Source: Clostridium tetanomorphum (GTDB lineage Bacteria > Bacillota > Clostridia > Clostridiales > Clostridiaceae). From it: DNA of 36,271 nt. The stretch lies in NCBI RefSeq assembly GCF_017873215.1, contig NZ_JAGGKA010000029.1, positions 1-36,271 of the forward strand, read 5' to 3'. Within the stretch, counting starts at the first letter, position 1, and the number at the start of each line of letters is the position of its first letter. The notes under the pieces are model-generated. The model was not told where the DNA came from, ran no database searches, and saw nothing but the letters and a program-made list of their open reading frames with translations. The position numbers and the translations under genes were made by a program. Shown one piece after another: positions 7,996-16,465 of the stretch.

Positions 7996-8973
7996 TTATA
8001 CTTCACCCCTATCCATATTTGCATATAAAAAACACCTAACTTCTCTTCCATGTTTTTTATATAAAGTGGGTTTATTTTTAATGCATATTTGATTACATTT
8101 ATCACACCTTGAACTAAAAGCACATCCTTCTGGCATTTCTAATGGATTTGGCACCATACCCGGTATCATGAACAATCTTTCACATTTATCCTCAATTTTA
8201 GGTATAGATTTTAATAATCCTTGAGTATATGGATGAAGAGGATTTTCAAAAATTTCTTCTACTGTTCCATTTTCAACCACTCTTCCACAATACATTACCA
8301 CTACTCTATCAGCTATTTCAGCTACTACTCCTAAATCATGAGTTATAAGCAAAATAGCAGTACCTAATTTTTTTTTAATCTTAACCATTAAATCTAAAAT
8401 TTGTGCTTGAATAGTAACATCCAAAGCTGTTGTTGGTTCATCTGCAATTAATAATTCTGGATTGCACACTAAAGCCATAGCAATCATTACACGCTGTCTC
8501 ATTCCTCCACTCATTTGATGAGGATAATCCTTTATTCTTTTTTCTGGAGATGGAATACCTACCATTTCTAACATTTCTATGGCCTTTTTTTCCGCTTGTT
8601 TTTTAGATAAATTCTCATGCCTTACAATAGCCTCTGTTATTTGTTTTCCTACAGTAAAAACAGGATTTAATGAAGTCATAGGTTCTTGAAATATCATAGA
8701 AATTTTATTTCCTCTTATATTCTGGATTTCTCTTTTACTTTTATTTAATAAATTATCTCCCTTAAATATTATTTCCCCATCAATAATTTTACCTGGTGGA
8801 CTTGGTATAAGCCCCATAATAGACAAAGAAGTAACACTTTTCCCGCTTCCTGACTCTCCAACAACTGCTACCACTTCTCCTTTATCTATATTAAAATCTA
8901 CTCCATCAACAGCATTTATTAATCCTTCCTTTGTTTTAAATTGAGTTTTTAAATTATTCACTTGAAGCAACAT
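7996..8973 (-). CDS. Oligopeptide/dipeptide ABC transporter ATPase (OppD/DppD type)
   Basis: 325 residues. Walker A GESGSGKSV, signature MSGGMRQR, Walker B LLIADEPTTALD and H-loop ITHDLGVV are intact. The C-terminal extension has the peptide-transporter motif with CAFSSRCDKCNQIC, typical of OppD. It works with the neighbouring ATPase at the inner face of the membrane. ATG 8973 follows AGGGTGAT. There is a 9-bp gap to the upstream permease gene and a one-base gap to the downstream ATPase gene. Confidence 0.93.
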   Translation of the reverse strand: MLLQVNNLKTQFKTKEGLINAVDGVDFNIDKGEVVAVVGESGSGKSVTSLSIMGLIPSPPGKIIDGEIIFKGDNLLNKSKREIQNIRGNKISMIFQEPMTSLNPVFTVGKQITEAIVRHENLSKKQAEKKAIEMLEMVGIPSPEKRIKDYPHQMSGGMRQRVMIAMALVCNPELLIADEPTTALDVTIQAQILDLMVKIKKKLGTAILLITHDLGVVAEIADRVVVMYCGRVVENGTVEEIFENPLHPYTQGLLKSIPKIEDKCERLFMIPGMVPNPLEMPEGCAFSSRCDKCNQICIKNKPTLYKKHGREVRCFLYANMDRGEV

Positions 8974-8982
8974 AATATCACC

Positions 8983-9873
8983 CTACTTTCTAAGCTTTGG
9001 ATCCAATGCATCCCTAAGCCCATCTCCAAATAAATTAAAGGCTAAAACTGTTAAAGTAATAGCTATACCTGGAAACAAAACTATGTGAGGAGCATTATAA
9101 AAATACCCTCTTCCTGCTCCAAGCATACTTCCCCACTCTGCAAGCGGTGGTTCTACCCCTAGTCCTAAAAATCCAAGAGCAGAAGTTTCAAGAATAGCTG
9201 TAGATATACCTAAAGTAGCTCGTACTATTATAGGAGACATTACATTAGGCAGTATGTGTTTAAATATTATAGTAATATCATTGTTTCCTATTACCTTTGC
9301 CGCCTGTACATATTCATTCTCCTTCACTGATAATATACACCCTCTTACTATTCGAGCATATTCAGGTATAGTTACAATGGATATAGCTATTACAGCCTTA
9401 TCTATACCTTTCCCTAGCGCACTCATGAAAGCTATTGCCAAAAGTAAGGATGGAAATGCTAAGATTATATCCATTATTCTCATTAAAAACATATCAACTT
9501 TTCCACCATAATATCCTGACAAAGATCCTATAACTGTACCTATACTAAGAGCTATAGCTACAGAAGTAACACCTACTCTTAAAGATATTTTAGTTCCGTC
9601 TATAATTCTGCTTAGAATATCTCTCCCTTGCTCATCTGTTCCAAATATATGAGCAGATGATGGTGCTTGAAGACTCTGTGATAAGTCTCCTACATAAGGA
9701 TCATATGGCATTATAAACTTACCAAGTAAAGCCATTAAAATTAGTAAAAGAATAATTATCATCCCTACTAAAGCAGCCTTATTTTTAATTATTATATTTA
9801 ATACACTCTTAAATACTCTACACTTTCCTTCTTTAGGTTGAACTTTGGCATTTAATTCTACATTTGTTTCCAT
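8983..9873 (-). CDS. Oligopeptide/dipeptide ABC transporter permease (OppC/DppC type)
   Basis: 296 residues. It has an N-terminal cytosolic stretch, a first membrane helix (about residues 33-55), a periplasmic-type loop with YDPYVGDLSQSLQAPS and FGTDEQGRDILSRI (the OppC N-terminal signature), and five further helices. The EAA loop is seen around EYVQAAKVIGNNDITIIFKH. The C-terminal GDGLRDALDPKLRK is characteristic of the family. It forms the channel with the upstream permease. The ribosome site AGGAGAG precedes ATG 9873, 23 bp past the previous gene. Confidence 0.94.
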   Translation of the reverse strand: METNVELNAKVQPKEGKCRVFKSVLNIIIKNKAALVGMIIILLLILMALLGKFIMPYDPYVGDLSQSLQAPSSAHIFGTDEQGRDILSRIIDGTKISLRVGVTSVAIALSIGTVIGSLSGYYGGKVDMFLMRIMDIILAFPSLLLAIAFMSALGKGIDKAVIAISIVTIPEYARIVRGCILSVKENEYVQAAKVIGNNDITIIFKHILPNVMSPIIVRATLGISTAILETSALGFLGLGVEPPLAEWGSMLGAGRGYFYNAPHIVLFPGIAITLTVLAFNLFGDGLRDALDPKLRK

Positions 9874-9896
9874 AATAATATCTCTCCTTTCTAAAT

Positions 9897-10901
9897 TTAG
9901 GAGTATTTTATTCTAGGATCTAAATAAGCATATAATAAATCTACTACTAAGTTTACTAGAACAAAAACCGTGGCAAGAATCATAACAGATCCTTGTACTA
10001 CAGGATAATCAGATTTTAAAATAGCATCTATTGTATAACTTCCAACCCCCGGCCATGCAAATACCGTTTCTGTAAGAACTGCTCCTCCAAGCAAAGATCC
10101 TAACTGAAGTCCTATTACCGTAGTTACTGGTATTAGAGCATTTCTTAATGCGTGCTTTAATATAACTACTTTTTCAAATAAGCCTTTTGCTCTAGCCGTT
10201 CTTATATAATCTTGTTTTATAATCTCTAACATAGTAGATCTAGTCATTCTAGCTATAATAGCTGTAGAATATGAAGCAAGGGCAATAGATGGTAATATTA
10301 AATGCTTTAAGGAATCCTTAAATGCTACTACATTTCCTGTAAGTAGACTATCTAATAAATACAAGCCTGTAACATGAGTCGGCTCCATTCCTATACTTAT
10401 TCTTCCTGAAACAGGAAGTAAATGAAGTTTAACAGAAAAAAGAACTATAAGCATAAGTCCAAGCCAAAATATAGGCATTGATACCCCTAATAATGATATA
10501 ACCATACTAATATAGTCAGCTATAGAATTTTGCTTTACAGCTGAAATCACTCCCATTACAACCCCACAAACAGAAGCAATGACTATAGCTACTAACGCTA
10601 ACTCAATAGTAGCTGGAAATCTTGATAAAATTTCCTTAGCAACAGAAGTTTTTGTAATCAAAGAATTACCAAAACTCCCCTTAAAAACACCCTTTAAAAA
10701 CATTAAATATTGTATATACAAAGGTTTATTTAAACCTAATTCTTCTCTTAATTTCTCTACTTGTTCTGCTGTAGCATGTTGTCCCAATATAATGCTAGCA
10801 GGGTCTGTTGTAAAAACATGCATTACTAGAAAAACCAATATTGATACCCCTATAATTACTGGTATTAGTAATAGAATTCTTTTCAATATATATTTAACCA
10901 T
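9897..10901 (-). CDS. Oligopeptide/dipeptide ABC transporter permease (OppB/DppB type)
   Basis: 334 residues with six predicted membrane helices. Family marks are the N-terminal YILKRILLLIPVIIGVSILVF, the TDPASIILG segment, and an EAA loop around DYIRTARAKGLFEKVV. The end reads DLLYAYLDPRIKYS, as in OppB/DppB. It pairs with the OppC-type permease. ATG 10901 follows an AGGGGG ribosome site. A perfect GC-rich palindrome lies between this gene and the binding-protein gene upstream and may lower its transcription. Confidence 0.94.
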   Translation of the reverse strand: MVKYILKRILLLIPVIIGVSILVFLVMHVFTTDPASIILGQHATAEQVEKLREELGLNKPLYIQYLMFLKGVFKGSFGNSLITKTSVAKEILSRFPATIELALVAIVIASVCGVVMGVISAVKQNSIADYISMVISLLGVSMPIFWLGLMLIVLFSVKLHLLPVSGRISIGMEPTHVTGLYLLDSLLTGNVVAFKDSLKHLILPSIALASYSTAIIARMTRSTMLEIIKQDYIRTARAKGLFEKVVILKHALRNALIPVTTVIGLQLGSLLGGAVLTETVFAWPGVGSYTIDAILKSDYPVVQGSVMILATVFVLVNLVVDLLYAYLDPRIKYS

Positions 10902-10938
10902 AATCTTGCCCCCTAATTTATTGTTATATAAACAGAAA

Positions 10939-10956
10939 CCCCGTTTTAAAACGGGG
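10939..10956 (-). terminator. Intercistronic hairpin between binding-protein and permease genes
   Basis: CCCCGTTTTAAAACGGGG is a perfect palindrome that forms a GC-clamped stem, followed on the minus strand by TTTCTGTTTAT. It sits 17 bp past the stop of the binding-protein gene. A partial terminator or 3'-end stabiliser here would give more binding protein than permease, common in ABC importer operons. Confidence 0.65.
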
Positions 10957-10973
10957 CCTTCCTTAGCAAGCTA

Positions 10974-12557
10974 TTATTCTTTTTCTACACCTTTCAAAAA
11001 TACAACTCCTGTTGGATGGATTTTAAAGTTTTTTACCTTTGGAGAATAAGCTACCATATCCTTAGCATAAGAAATGGTTACCCATGCTGCATCCTTATCT
11101 ACTAACTCTTGAATTTGTTTATAAACATTGTTTCTTTCCTCTCCGTTTGGAGTTTTTCTGCCCTTAGCTAATAATTCATCAACTTTAGCATTATTATATT
11201 TTGCAGCATTTAAAGTAGACTTTATTTCTTTTGAATCAAATAATGATAAGAAATTATCTGCATCTCCATTATCTCCAGTCCACCCATAGAATAATACATC
11301 TCCTTCTCCTTGAGCGATTTTTTCCTTATATTCTTTCCATGGATACACATCAATAGTTGCCTTTACTCCTACTTTAGCTAAATAATTTTGTATAGCTTCA
11401 GCTAATTTTTGTCCATTCACAGGATTGTATGGTCTTGGATTAGAATATGCTATCATTTTAATCTGCAAATTTTCTTTTCCAGCTTCTTTTAGTGACTGTC
11501 TAGCCTTTTCTGGATTGTAATCATAGGATTTTACTCTATCATTAAAACCTGGTATAAATGATGGCAATGGAGTGTTTGCTACATCCGCAAATCCTTGATA
11601 TAGATATTTAACTAACTCTTCTTTATTTATTGCATAACTTATAGCTTGCCTTAACTTAACATTGTTAAATGGTGGTCTTGAACAGTTAAAAGCCATGTAA
11701 TTTATATTCATTCCTTTTTCATTTAATATATTCATTTTATTATCCTTAATTTTTTGTACATCATTAGGGTCAACTCCATCCATTATATCCACAGCTCCAG
11801 TCATAAGCTCACTGGCACGAACAGAATTTTCTTTTGTAAATTTAAATATAGCTTTATCTACTTTTGCCTTCTCTCCCCAATAATCATTATTTTTTTCAAG
11901 GGTAATAGATTCTCCTTTTTTCCATGATACAAATTTAAACGGTCCAGTCCCTACTGGTGCTTCATTTAAATTTCCATTATTCTTTTTAACTGCTTGTGGA
12001 CTTGCCATAGGTGCTGCAAGACACATAGCTAAATTTGCTAAAAACGGCGTATATGGTTCTTTTAAAATAATTTTTACTGTATAATCATCTATCTTCTCCA
12101 CTTTTTGAACTGAACCAAATGTAAAAGACGCATAAGGCATGTCTTCCTTTACATTTGGAAGAAATTGCCTTTCTATATTAAATTTCACAGCATCTGCATT
12201 AAACGCAGTTCCATCATGAAATTTTACTCCTTTTCTTAATTTAAATGTGTACTCTTTTCCATCCTTACTTATATTCCAACTTTCGGCAAGACAAGGTTCT
12301 AATTCTGTTGATCCTTCTTTGTACTTTAATAATCCCTCATATACATTAACAATTACTTTAGCTGATTCCCCATCATCAACATAAGCCGGATCTAATCCTC
12401 TAGGATCAGAACCTTGTGCATATACAAGAGTTTTTTCTTTATTTTTTGCTGTACCACTAGATGGTTTATTTTGCTTCCCTGCACATCCAGTTAAAGCTAA
12501 AGAAAATATAAATATGACCGTAATAATTAATGCAAGAATGTTTTTTTTCATTTTCAT
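10974..12557 (-). CDS. Peptide ABC transporter substrate-binding lipoprotein (SBP family 5, DppA/OppA-like)
   Basis: 527 residues. The N-terminus is a lipoprotein signal: a lysine-rich start, a hydrophobic run and the lipobox LTGC with the modified cysteine near residue 25. The mature part matches the family 5 peptide-binding proteins: LDPAYVDDGES, the LAESWNISKDGKEYTFKLRK block near residue 95, FHDGTAFNADAV, and APVGTGPFKF. The beginning of the mature domain is closer to DppA than to classical OppA, but the bound peptide cannot be told. It is the first gene of the importer operon. The start has AAAGGGG upstream. The leader is about 200 nt long. Confidence 0.93.
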   Translation of the reverse strand: MKMKKNILALIITVIFIFSLALTGCAGKQNKPSSGTAKNKEKTLVYAQGSDPRGLDPAYVDDGESAKVIVNVYEGLLKYKEGSTELEPCLAESWNISKDGKEYTFKLRKGVKFHDGTAFNADAVKFNIERQFLPNVKEDMPYASFTFGSVQKVEKIDDYTVKIILKEPYTPFLANLAMCLAAPMASPQAVKKNNGNLNEAPVGTGPFKFVSWKKGESITLEKNNDYWGEKAKVDKAIFKFTKENSVRASELMTGAVDIMDGVDPNDVQKIKDNKMNILNEKGMNINYMAFNCSRPPFNNVKLRQAISYAINKEELVKYLYQGFADVANTPLPSFIPGFNDRVKSYDYNPEKARQSLKEAGKENLQIKMIAYSNPRPYNPVNGQKLAEAIQNYLAKVGVKATIDVYPWKEYKEKIAQGEGDVLFYGWTGDNGDADNFLSLFDSKEIKSTLNAAKYNNAKVDELLAKGRKTPNGEERNNVYKQIQELVDKDAAWVTISYAKDMVAYSPKVKNFKIHPTGVVFLKGVEKE

Positions 12558-12759
12558 ATAACCCCTTTCATTTTTCTAAATTTTGAAATATAACTATAAA
12601 ATCTGCAATCTTAAAACCCCCAATTTTAAAATTGCTAATTTTTTATACTTTATAGGTATCTTATATTAATCTCATTTGTTTTTATGCGCATTTCAGTAAA
12701 TTGGCCCTTAATTAAACTAGTAAATTTTAACTAATACATCTTTATCTAATTATAGGTTA
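12558..12759 (-). promoter_or_regulatory. Long leader of the peptide-importer operon
   Basis: About 200 nt lie between the predicted transcription start (about 12759) and the binding-protein start. It is AT-rich and has a small palindrome CAATTTTAAAATTG (about 12618-12631). I see no T-box, no known riboswitch core and no reading frame with a ribosome site. The remaining upstream stretch to 12932 holds the promoter, an inverted repeat and the tsaD terminator. Confidence 0.4.
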
Positions 12760-12765
12760 TTACTC

Positions 12766-12794
12766 ATTATAAATCAGAAAATTGAATTTATCAA
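12766..12794 (-). promoter_or_regulatory. Sigma-A promoter of peptide-importer operon, with overlapping operator-like repeat
   Basis: On the minus strand there is TTGATA (12789-12794), a 17-base spacer, and TATAAT (12766-12771). A perfect 12-bp inverted repeat (12778-12789 with 12809-12820) overlaps the spacer and the edge of the -35 box. The spacer region, read with the -10 box (12769-12783), matches the CodY box AATTTTCnGAAAATT at 11 of 15 positions, with all mismatches on one side. Repressor control by CodY is possible but unproven. Confidence 0.65.
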
Positions 12795-12932
12795 ATTCAT
12801 AAATTGCAAAATTCAATTTTAATTTACCATGTAATCAATTTCATTTATCTATTTTTTACCTATAATTCTATTTACTCTTTCTTATGGAGTATTTGATATA
12901 AATACACTTGTCTCTTGTAGAAGTATCCATAC

Positions 12933-12973
12933 AAAAAAAAAGAACGTCTTAAGTTCAAAGACGTTCTTTTTTT
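12933..12973 (-). terminator. Terminator after tsaD
   Basis: The arms AAGAACGTCTT (12940-12950) and AAGACGTTCTT (12958-12968) pair perfectly and are extended by A/T runs on both sides. On the minus strand they end in a long T run. It lies two bases past the tsaD stop. Confidence 0.9.
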
Positions 12974-12975
12974 AT

Positions 12976-13998
12976 TTATCTTTCCCCAAGTTTTAAATTA
13001 GGTATAGCATTTAAATCTAAACTAGCTGTCCTACCCTTAATGAATTCAAAATAAGCAGCACTACCTATCATAGCAGCATTATCTGTACATAATATAGGCT
13101 CTGGGAAGAGTACCTCTATACCTCTTTCTTCTCCAGCCTTTATAAGAGAATTTCTAAGACAAGAATTTGATGCTACACCTCCGGCCACCGCAATTTTATC
13201 CACCTTTTTTATTTTGCAAGCTTTCATGGCATTATCCACCAGAAAATCTACTACTGCTTTTTGGAATGAAGCTGCTACATCTGCCTTATTTATATGTTCT
13301 TCTTTCATTTGTATATTATTTAAGTAATTCAAGACTGCAGATTTTACTCCACTAAAAGAAAAATCTAAAGAATCATCATGAAAGTTTGCTCTAGGAAATT
13401 TTATAGCATTAGAATCTCCTTCTTTGGCTAACTTATCTATTTTAGGTCCTCCAGGATATCCAAGCCCTATAGCTCTAGCCACCTTATCATAAGCTTCTCC
13501 AGCAGCATCATCTCTAGTTTCTCCCATAACTTCAAATTCACCATAATCTTTCATATATACAATAAAAGTATGTCCTCCAGATACTACTAAACACACAAAA
13601 GGTGGTTCTAACTCTTTATATTGTATAAAGTTAGCACTTATGTGTCCTTCTATATGGTTCACCCCTATTAAGGGCTTTTTTGTAGCAAAAGCAAGACCTT
13701 TTGCATATTGTAATCCTACTAATAGTGCTCCAACAAGTCCTGGACCATATGTAACCCCTATAGCATCTATATCTTCTAAGGATACTTTAGCCACATCTAA
13801 AGCTTCCTGTACTACAGCACTTATAACCTCTATATGTTTTCTTGATGCTACTTCTGGTACAACTCCACCAAATTTCTTATGTATATCTATTTGTGAAGAA
13901 ATTATATTTGATAATACATTCCTACCATTTACAACTATTGCTGCTGCAGTTTCATCACAACTACTCTCTATTGCAAGTATTTTTATATCTTTTCCCAT
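12976..13998 (-). CDS. tsaD: tRNA N6-adenosine threonylcarbamoyltransferase TsaD
   Basis: 340 residues, normal length. It transfers the threonylcarbamoyl group to A37 of ANN-decoding tRNAs, working with TsaB and TsaE. Motifs seen in order: [16 protein letters not shown] (N-terminal ATP-binding fold), [10 protein letters not shown] (metal-binding histidines near residue 111), [41 protein letters not shown], and AVAGGVASN near residue 270. The start at 13998 follows GTGAGGT. The partner genes tsaE and tsaB are about 12 kb away in this window. It is a single gene, divergent from the RusA-like gene. Confidence 0.97.
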   Translation of the reverse strand: MGKDIKILAIESSCDETAAAIVVNGRNVLSNIISSQIDIHKKFGGVVPEVASRKHIEVISAVVQEALDVAKVSLEDIDAIGVTYGPGLVGALLVGLQYAKGLAFATKKPLIGVNHIEGHISANFIQYKELEPPFVCLVVSGGHTFIVYMKDYGEFEVMGETRDDAAGEAYDKVARAIGLGYPGGPKIDKLAKEGDSNAIKFPRANFHDDSLDFSFSGVKSAVLNYLNNIQMKEEHINKADVAASFQKAVVDFLVDNAMKACKIKKVDKIAVAGGVASNSCLRNSLIKAGEERGIEVLFPEPILCTDNAAMIGSAAYFEFIKGRTASLDLNAIPNLKLGER

Positions 13999-14162
13999 AA
14001 CTTTTACCTCACTTATTTTGTGTGATACAAAATGTTATTTTATCCACATATTCAACAACACAATTATACTGTATTAATATTTTATTATCAATGTTTGTAT
14101 TGAAATACACTACTTTATAATGATAACATTAAAATACAGAACAATTTTAAAAGGGTGGTTAC

Positions 14163-14783
14163 ATGAAAAATTATGCAAAAGTTATAGTTAAAGGTTCTCC
14201 AATATCAAAATCTAATTTTAAATTATTTAATTTAAATGGTAGAGCTATTTTACCCTATAATTCTGGTAAATATCACGATAGATATGCCATTTATGAAGAA
14301 GAAATAGCTTATGAAGCAAGGATACAAAATCCTAACATTATTATGTCTGAATCCTTAATTGCGGTTCTTAGGGTGTACTATAAAAGTGAAAAAAGACATC
14401 CAGATACAAATAATATTACAAAAAGTATTTTCGATGGAATTGAAAAAAGTGGATTGATAGTTAATGATGCTCAAATTAGAAGAATTATTATTGAAGAATT
14501 CTATGATAAAGAAAATCCAAGATTTGAATTAGAACTCTTTGGGGAAAGCTCATATGAAATGAATTATTCCATATTAAAAAAGGCCAATAAGAATACTCCT
14601 ATAGAGTATGAGCCTCCATGTAATAAAAAAAATTCTTCTGTAAACAAAGATAAAAAAATTTCTTCTTCTATTCATAAAAATTGTTGCCATATTTGTGGAA
14701 AAGTTATTAAAGTTAACGAAAGTATTTCTGCTAATAAAGGAAGTATGAAAATTTGTAGGGATTGTTTAAAAAAACTCTTTTAA
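14163..14783 (+). CDS. RusA-like Holliday junction resolvase with C-terminal zinc ribbon
   Basis: 206 residues. Residues about 5-130 match the RusA endonuclease family: HPDTNNITKSIFDGIEKSGL and then IVNDAQI follow the family pattern in which aspartates coordinate metal. The position equal to the second catalytic aspartate of E. coli RusA (D72) is asparagine here (PDTNN), while those equal to D70 and D91 are kept. Natural variants occur at this position, so activity is uncertain. A lysine/serine-rich linker leads to a zinc ribbon with C175-x2-C178 and C198-x2-C201, absent from E. coli RusA. RusA is usually phage-borne, but no phage gene is adjacent. GGGTGG precedes ATG 14163. Confidence 0.78.
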   Translation: MKNYAKVIVKGSPISKSNFKLFNLNGRAILPYNSGKYHDRYAIYEEEIAYEARIQNPNIIMSESLIAVLRVYYKSEKRHPDTNNITKSIFDGIEKSGLIVNDAQIRRIIIEEFYDKENPRFELELFGESSYEMNYSILKKANKNTPIEYEPPCNKKNSSVNKDKKISSSIHKNCCHICGKVIKVNESISANKGSMKICRDCLKKLF

Positions 14784-14795
14784 ACAATCCCTTTT
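14758..14795 (+). terminator. Terminator overlapping the RusA-like stop codon
   Basis: Perfect 14-bp stem (14758-14771 with 14778-14791) with a 6-base loop and a short T run. The stop codon (14781-14783) lies in the right arm. The convergent DUF1667 gene ends 14 bp away and may use the same stem, though no long T run follows on its strand. Confidence 0.8.
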
Positions 14796-14804
14796 GCTCC
14801 TAAT

Positions 14805-15176
14805 CTAACTAAATTTCTTTTTTATACTTCTAGTTGCAATAATATTAACTCCTGTATCTGACACATTTTCTAATATAACATCCCCAATATTTATAGGTGC
14901 TTTTACTACAACTCCTTTTAGACATTTCATGCAACTTGAAATTTTATTTTTAGGAATATCTCTTTGTGTTTTAACAGGTAGCATATCAATTTCTCCATCC
15001 TCTACTAATACAGAAGATGTAACTATTCTAGTAGGATTTGTACACTCTTTCTTTGCATAATCTATACCTATTTTGCAACTATTTCCAGTAACTTTTTCTA
15101 CTTTACTATCTTTTAGCTCTACTTTTAAAGCACAACCCATTGGACATCCTATACAAGTTAAATTTCTAACTTCCAT
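14805..15176 (-). CDS. DUF1667 protein, cysteine-rich partner of GlpA-like dehydrogenase
   Basis: 123 residues. The N-terminus reads LTCIGCPMGCALKVEL, giving C8-x2-C11-x3-C15, with further cysteines at 34, 45, 82 and 85. The first spacing resembles the iron-sulfur motif at the start of molybdopterin oxidoreductases, so a cluster is likely. DUF1667 proteins typically occur next to a GlpA-like FAD dehydrogenase and a second FAD oxidoreductase, as here. The role is probably electron transfer in that complex (inference). It starts 6 bp past the stop of the upstream FAD gene and is the last gene of the operon. Confidence 0.85.
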   Translation of the reverse strand: MEVRNLTCIGCPMGCALKVELKDSKVEKVTGNSCKIGIDYAKKECTNPTRIVTSSVLVEDGEIDMLPVKTQRDIPKNKISSCMKCLKGVVVKAPINIGDVILENVSDTGVNIIATRSIKKKFS

Positions 15177-15182
15177 AATTAT

Positions 15183-16448
15183 TTATTCCCCCTCTACTTT
15201 AAAAGTAATTTTCTTCAATTGAGGATATTTTAATAACATCGCTTTAGTGATTCTAACCTGCTCCATTTCTCCTGGAGTAAGTATTCTTTTCTTCATATGC
15301 AACTCTCTAACTTCATCAAAATATACTGATATATAATTATTCTTATATACATTCCCTACTCTAAATCTAACTTCAACAAAGTCTTCTACATTATAGATAT
15401 TTATAAATTTAGGAACCGTATATCTTATTCCATCTATGGCTATAATTTCTATATCACCATTTTTATTATCAAATTTCTTGCCCTTTATATATTTAGCTGC
15501 ATTTTTTCCAGCTATATGACTTTCTATACTTACATTATCTACAAGATCATGAACATGCAACACATTTCCACAAGCAAAAATTCCTTCTACACTCGTCTGG
15601 AGACTTTCATTTACTATAGGTCCACTAGTAACTTTTGATATATCTATTTCTGCTTTTCTAGACAATTCATTTTCTGGTATAAGTCCTACAGATAGCAACA
15701 GTGTATCACAAGGAATATATTCCTCTGTACCCTGTATAGGTTTTCTATTTTCATCTACCTTTGCTATTGTAACCCCTTCTAATCTCTCCTTACCCTTTAT
15801 ATCTATAACGGTATGGCTCAACTTAAGCGGAATATCAAAATCATCTAAACATTGAACAATATTTCTTTTAAGTCCACTAGAATAAGGTAACAATTCAACT
15901 ACAGCTTTTACTTTTGCTCCTTCAAGTGTCATTCTCCTTGCCATTATAAGCCCTATATCTCCTGATCCTAGAACTACTACTTCCTTTCCTGGCATGTATC
16001 CTTCAATGTTTACGAATTTTTGAGCAGTACCTGCCGTAAAAATTCCTGAACATCTGCTTCCTGGAATATTCAAAGCTCCTCTTGGTCTTTCTCTACATCC
16101 CATAGTTAATATTACAGCCTTTGCCTTTATCTCAATTATTCCATCTTCTCCATTTACTGCTGTTATTATTTTATCTTTGTTTAAATCAATTACCATAGTG
16201 TTAAGCCTATATGGAATATTCATCTCTATAACCTTTTCTATATATCTTTGAGCATATTCAGGACCAGTTAACTCTTCTTTAAAAGTGTGTAATCCAAACC
16301 CATTATGAATACACTGATTTAGTATACCTCCTAAGCTATTTTCTCTTTCTAAAATCAATATATTATCTATTCCATTTTCTTTTGCAGAAATAGCAGCAGC
16401 TAACCCTGCCGGTCCTCCACCGATTATAACTATATCATATTCTTGCAT
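15183..16448 (-). CDS. FAD/NAD(P)-dependent oxidoreductase of the GlpA-like cluster
   Basis: 421 residues. The FAD fold begins DIVIIGGGPAGLAAA (residue 5 on), followed by LGGILNQCIHNGFG with a cysteine near the isoalloxazine region. The NAD-binding fold has VVVLGSGDIGLIMARRM near residue 165. The second FAD motif is VEGIFACGNVLHVHDLVDN near residue 290. It belongs to the pyridine-nucleotide disulfide oxidoreductase superfamily. In this three-gene arrangement it probably passes electrons between the GlpA-like dehydrogenase and NAD(P) or another carrier. It lies 17 bp after the upstream gene, with the middle position in the operon. Confidence 0.88.
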   Translation of the reverse strand: MQEYDIVIIGGGPAGLAAAISAKENGIDNILILERENSLGGILNQCIHNGFGLHTFKEELTGPEYAQRYIEKVIEMNIPYRLNTMVIDLNKDKIITAVNGEDGIIEIKAKAVILTMGCRERPRGALNIPGSRCSGIFTAGTAQKFVNIEGYMPGKEVVVLGSGDIGLIMARRMTLEGAKVKAVVELLPYSSGLKRNIVQCLDDFDIPLKLSHTVIDIKGKERLEGVTIAKVDENRKPIQGTEEYIPCDTLLLSVGLIPENELSRKAEIDISKVTSGPIVNESLQTSVEGIFACGNVLHVHDLVDNVSIESHIAGKNAAKYIKGKKFDNKNGDIEIIAIDGIRYTVPKFINIYNVEDFVEVRFRVGNVYKNNYISVYFDEVRELHMKKRILTPGEMEQVRITKAMLLKYPQLKKITFKVEGE

Positions 16449-16465
16449 TTAAACCCCTCCTTAAT

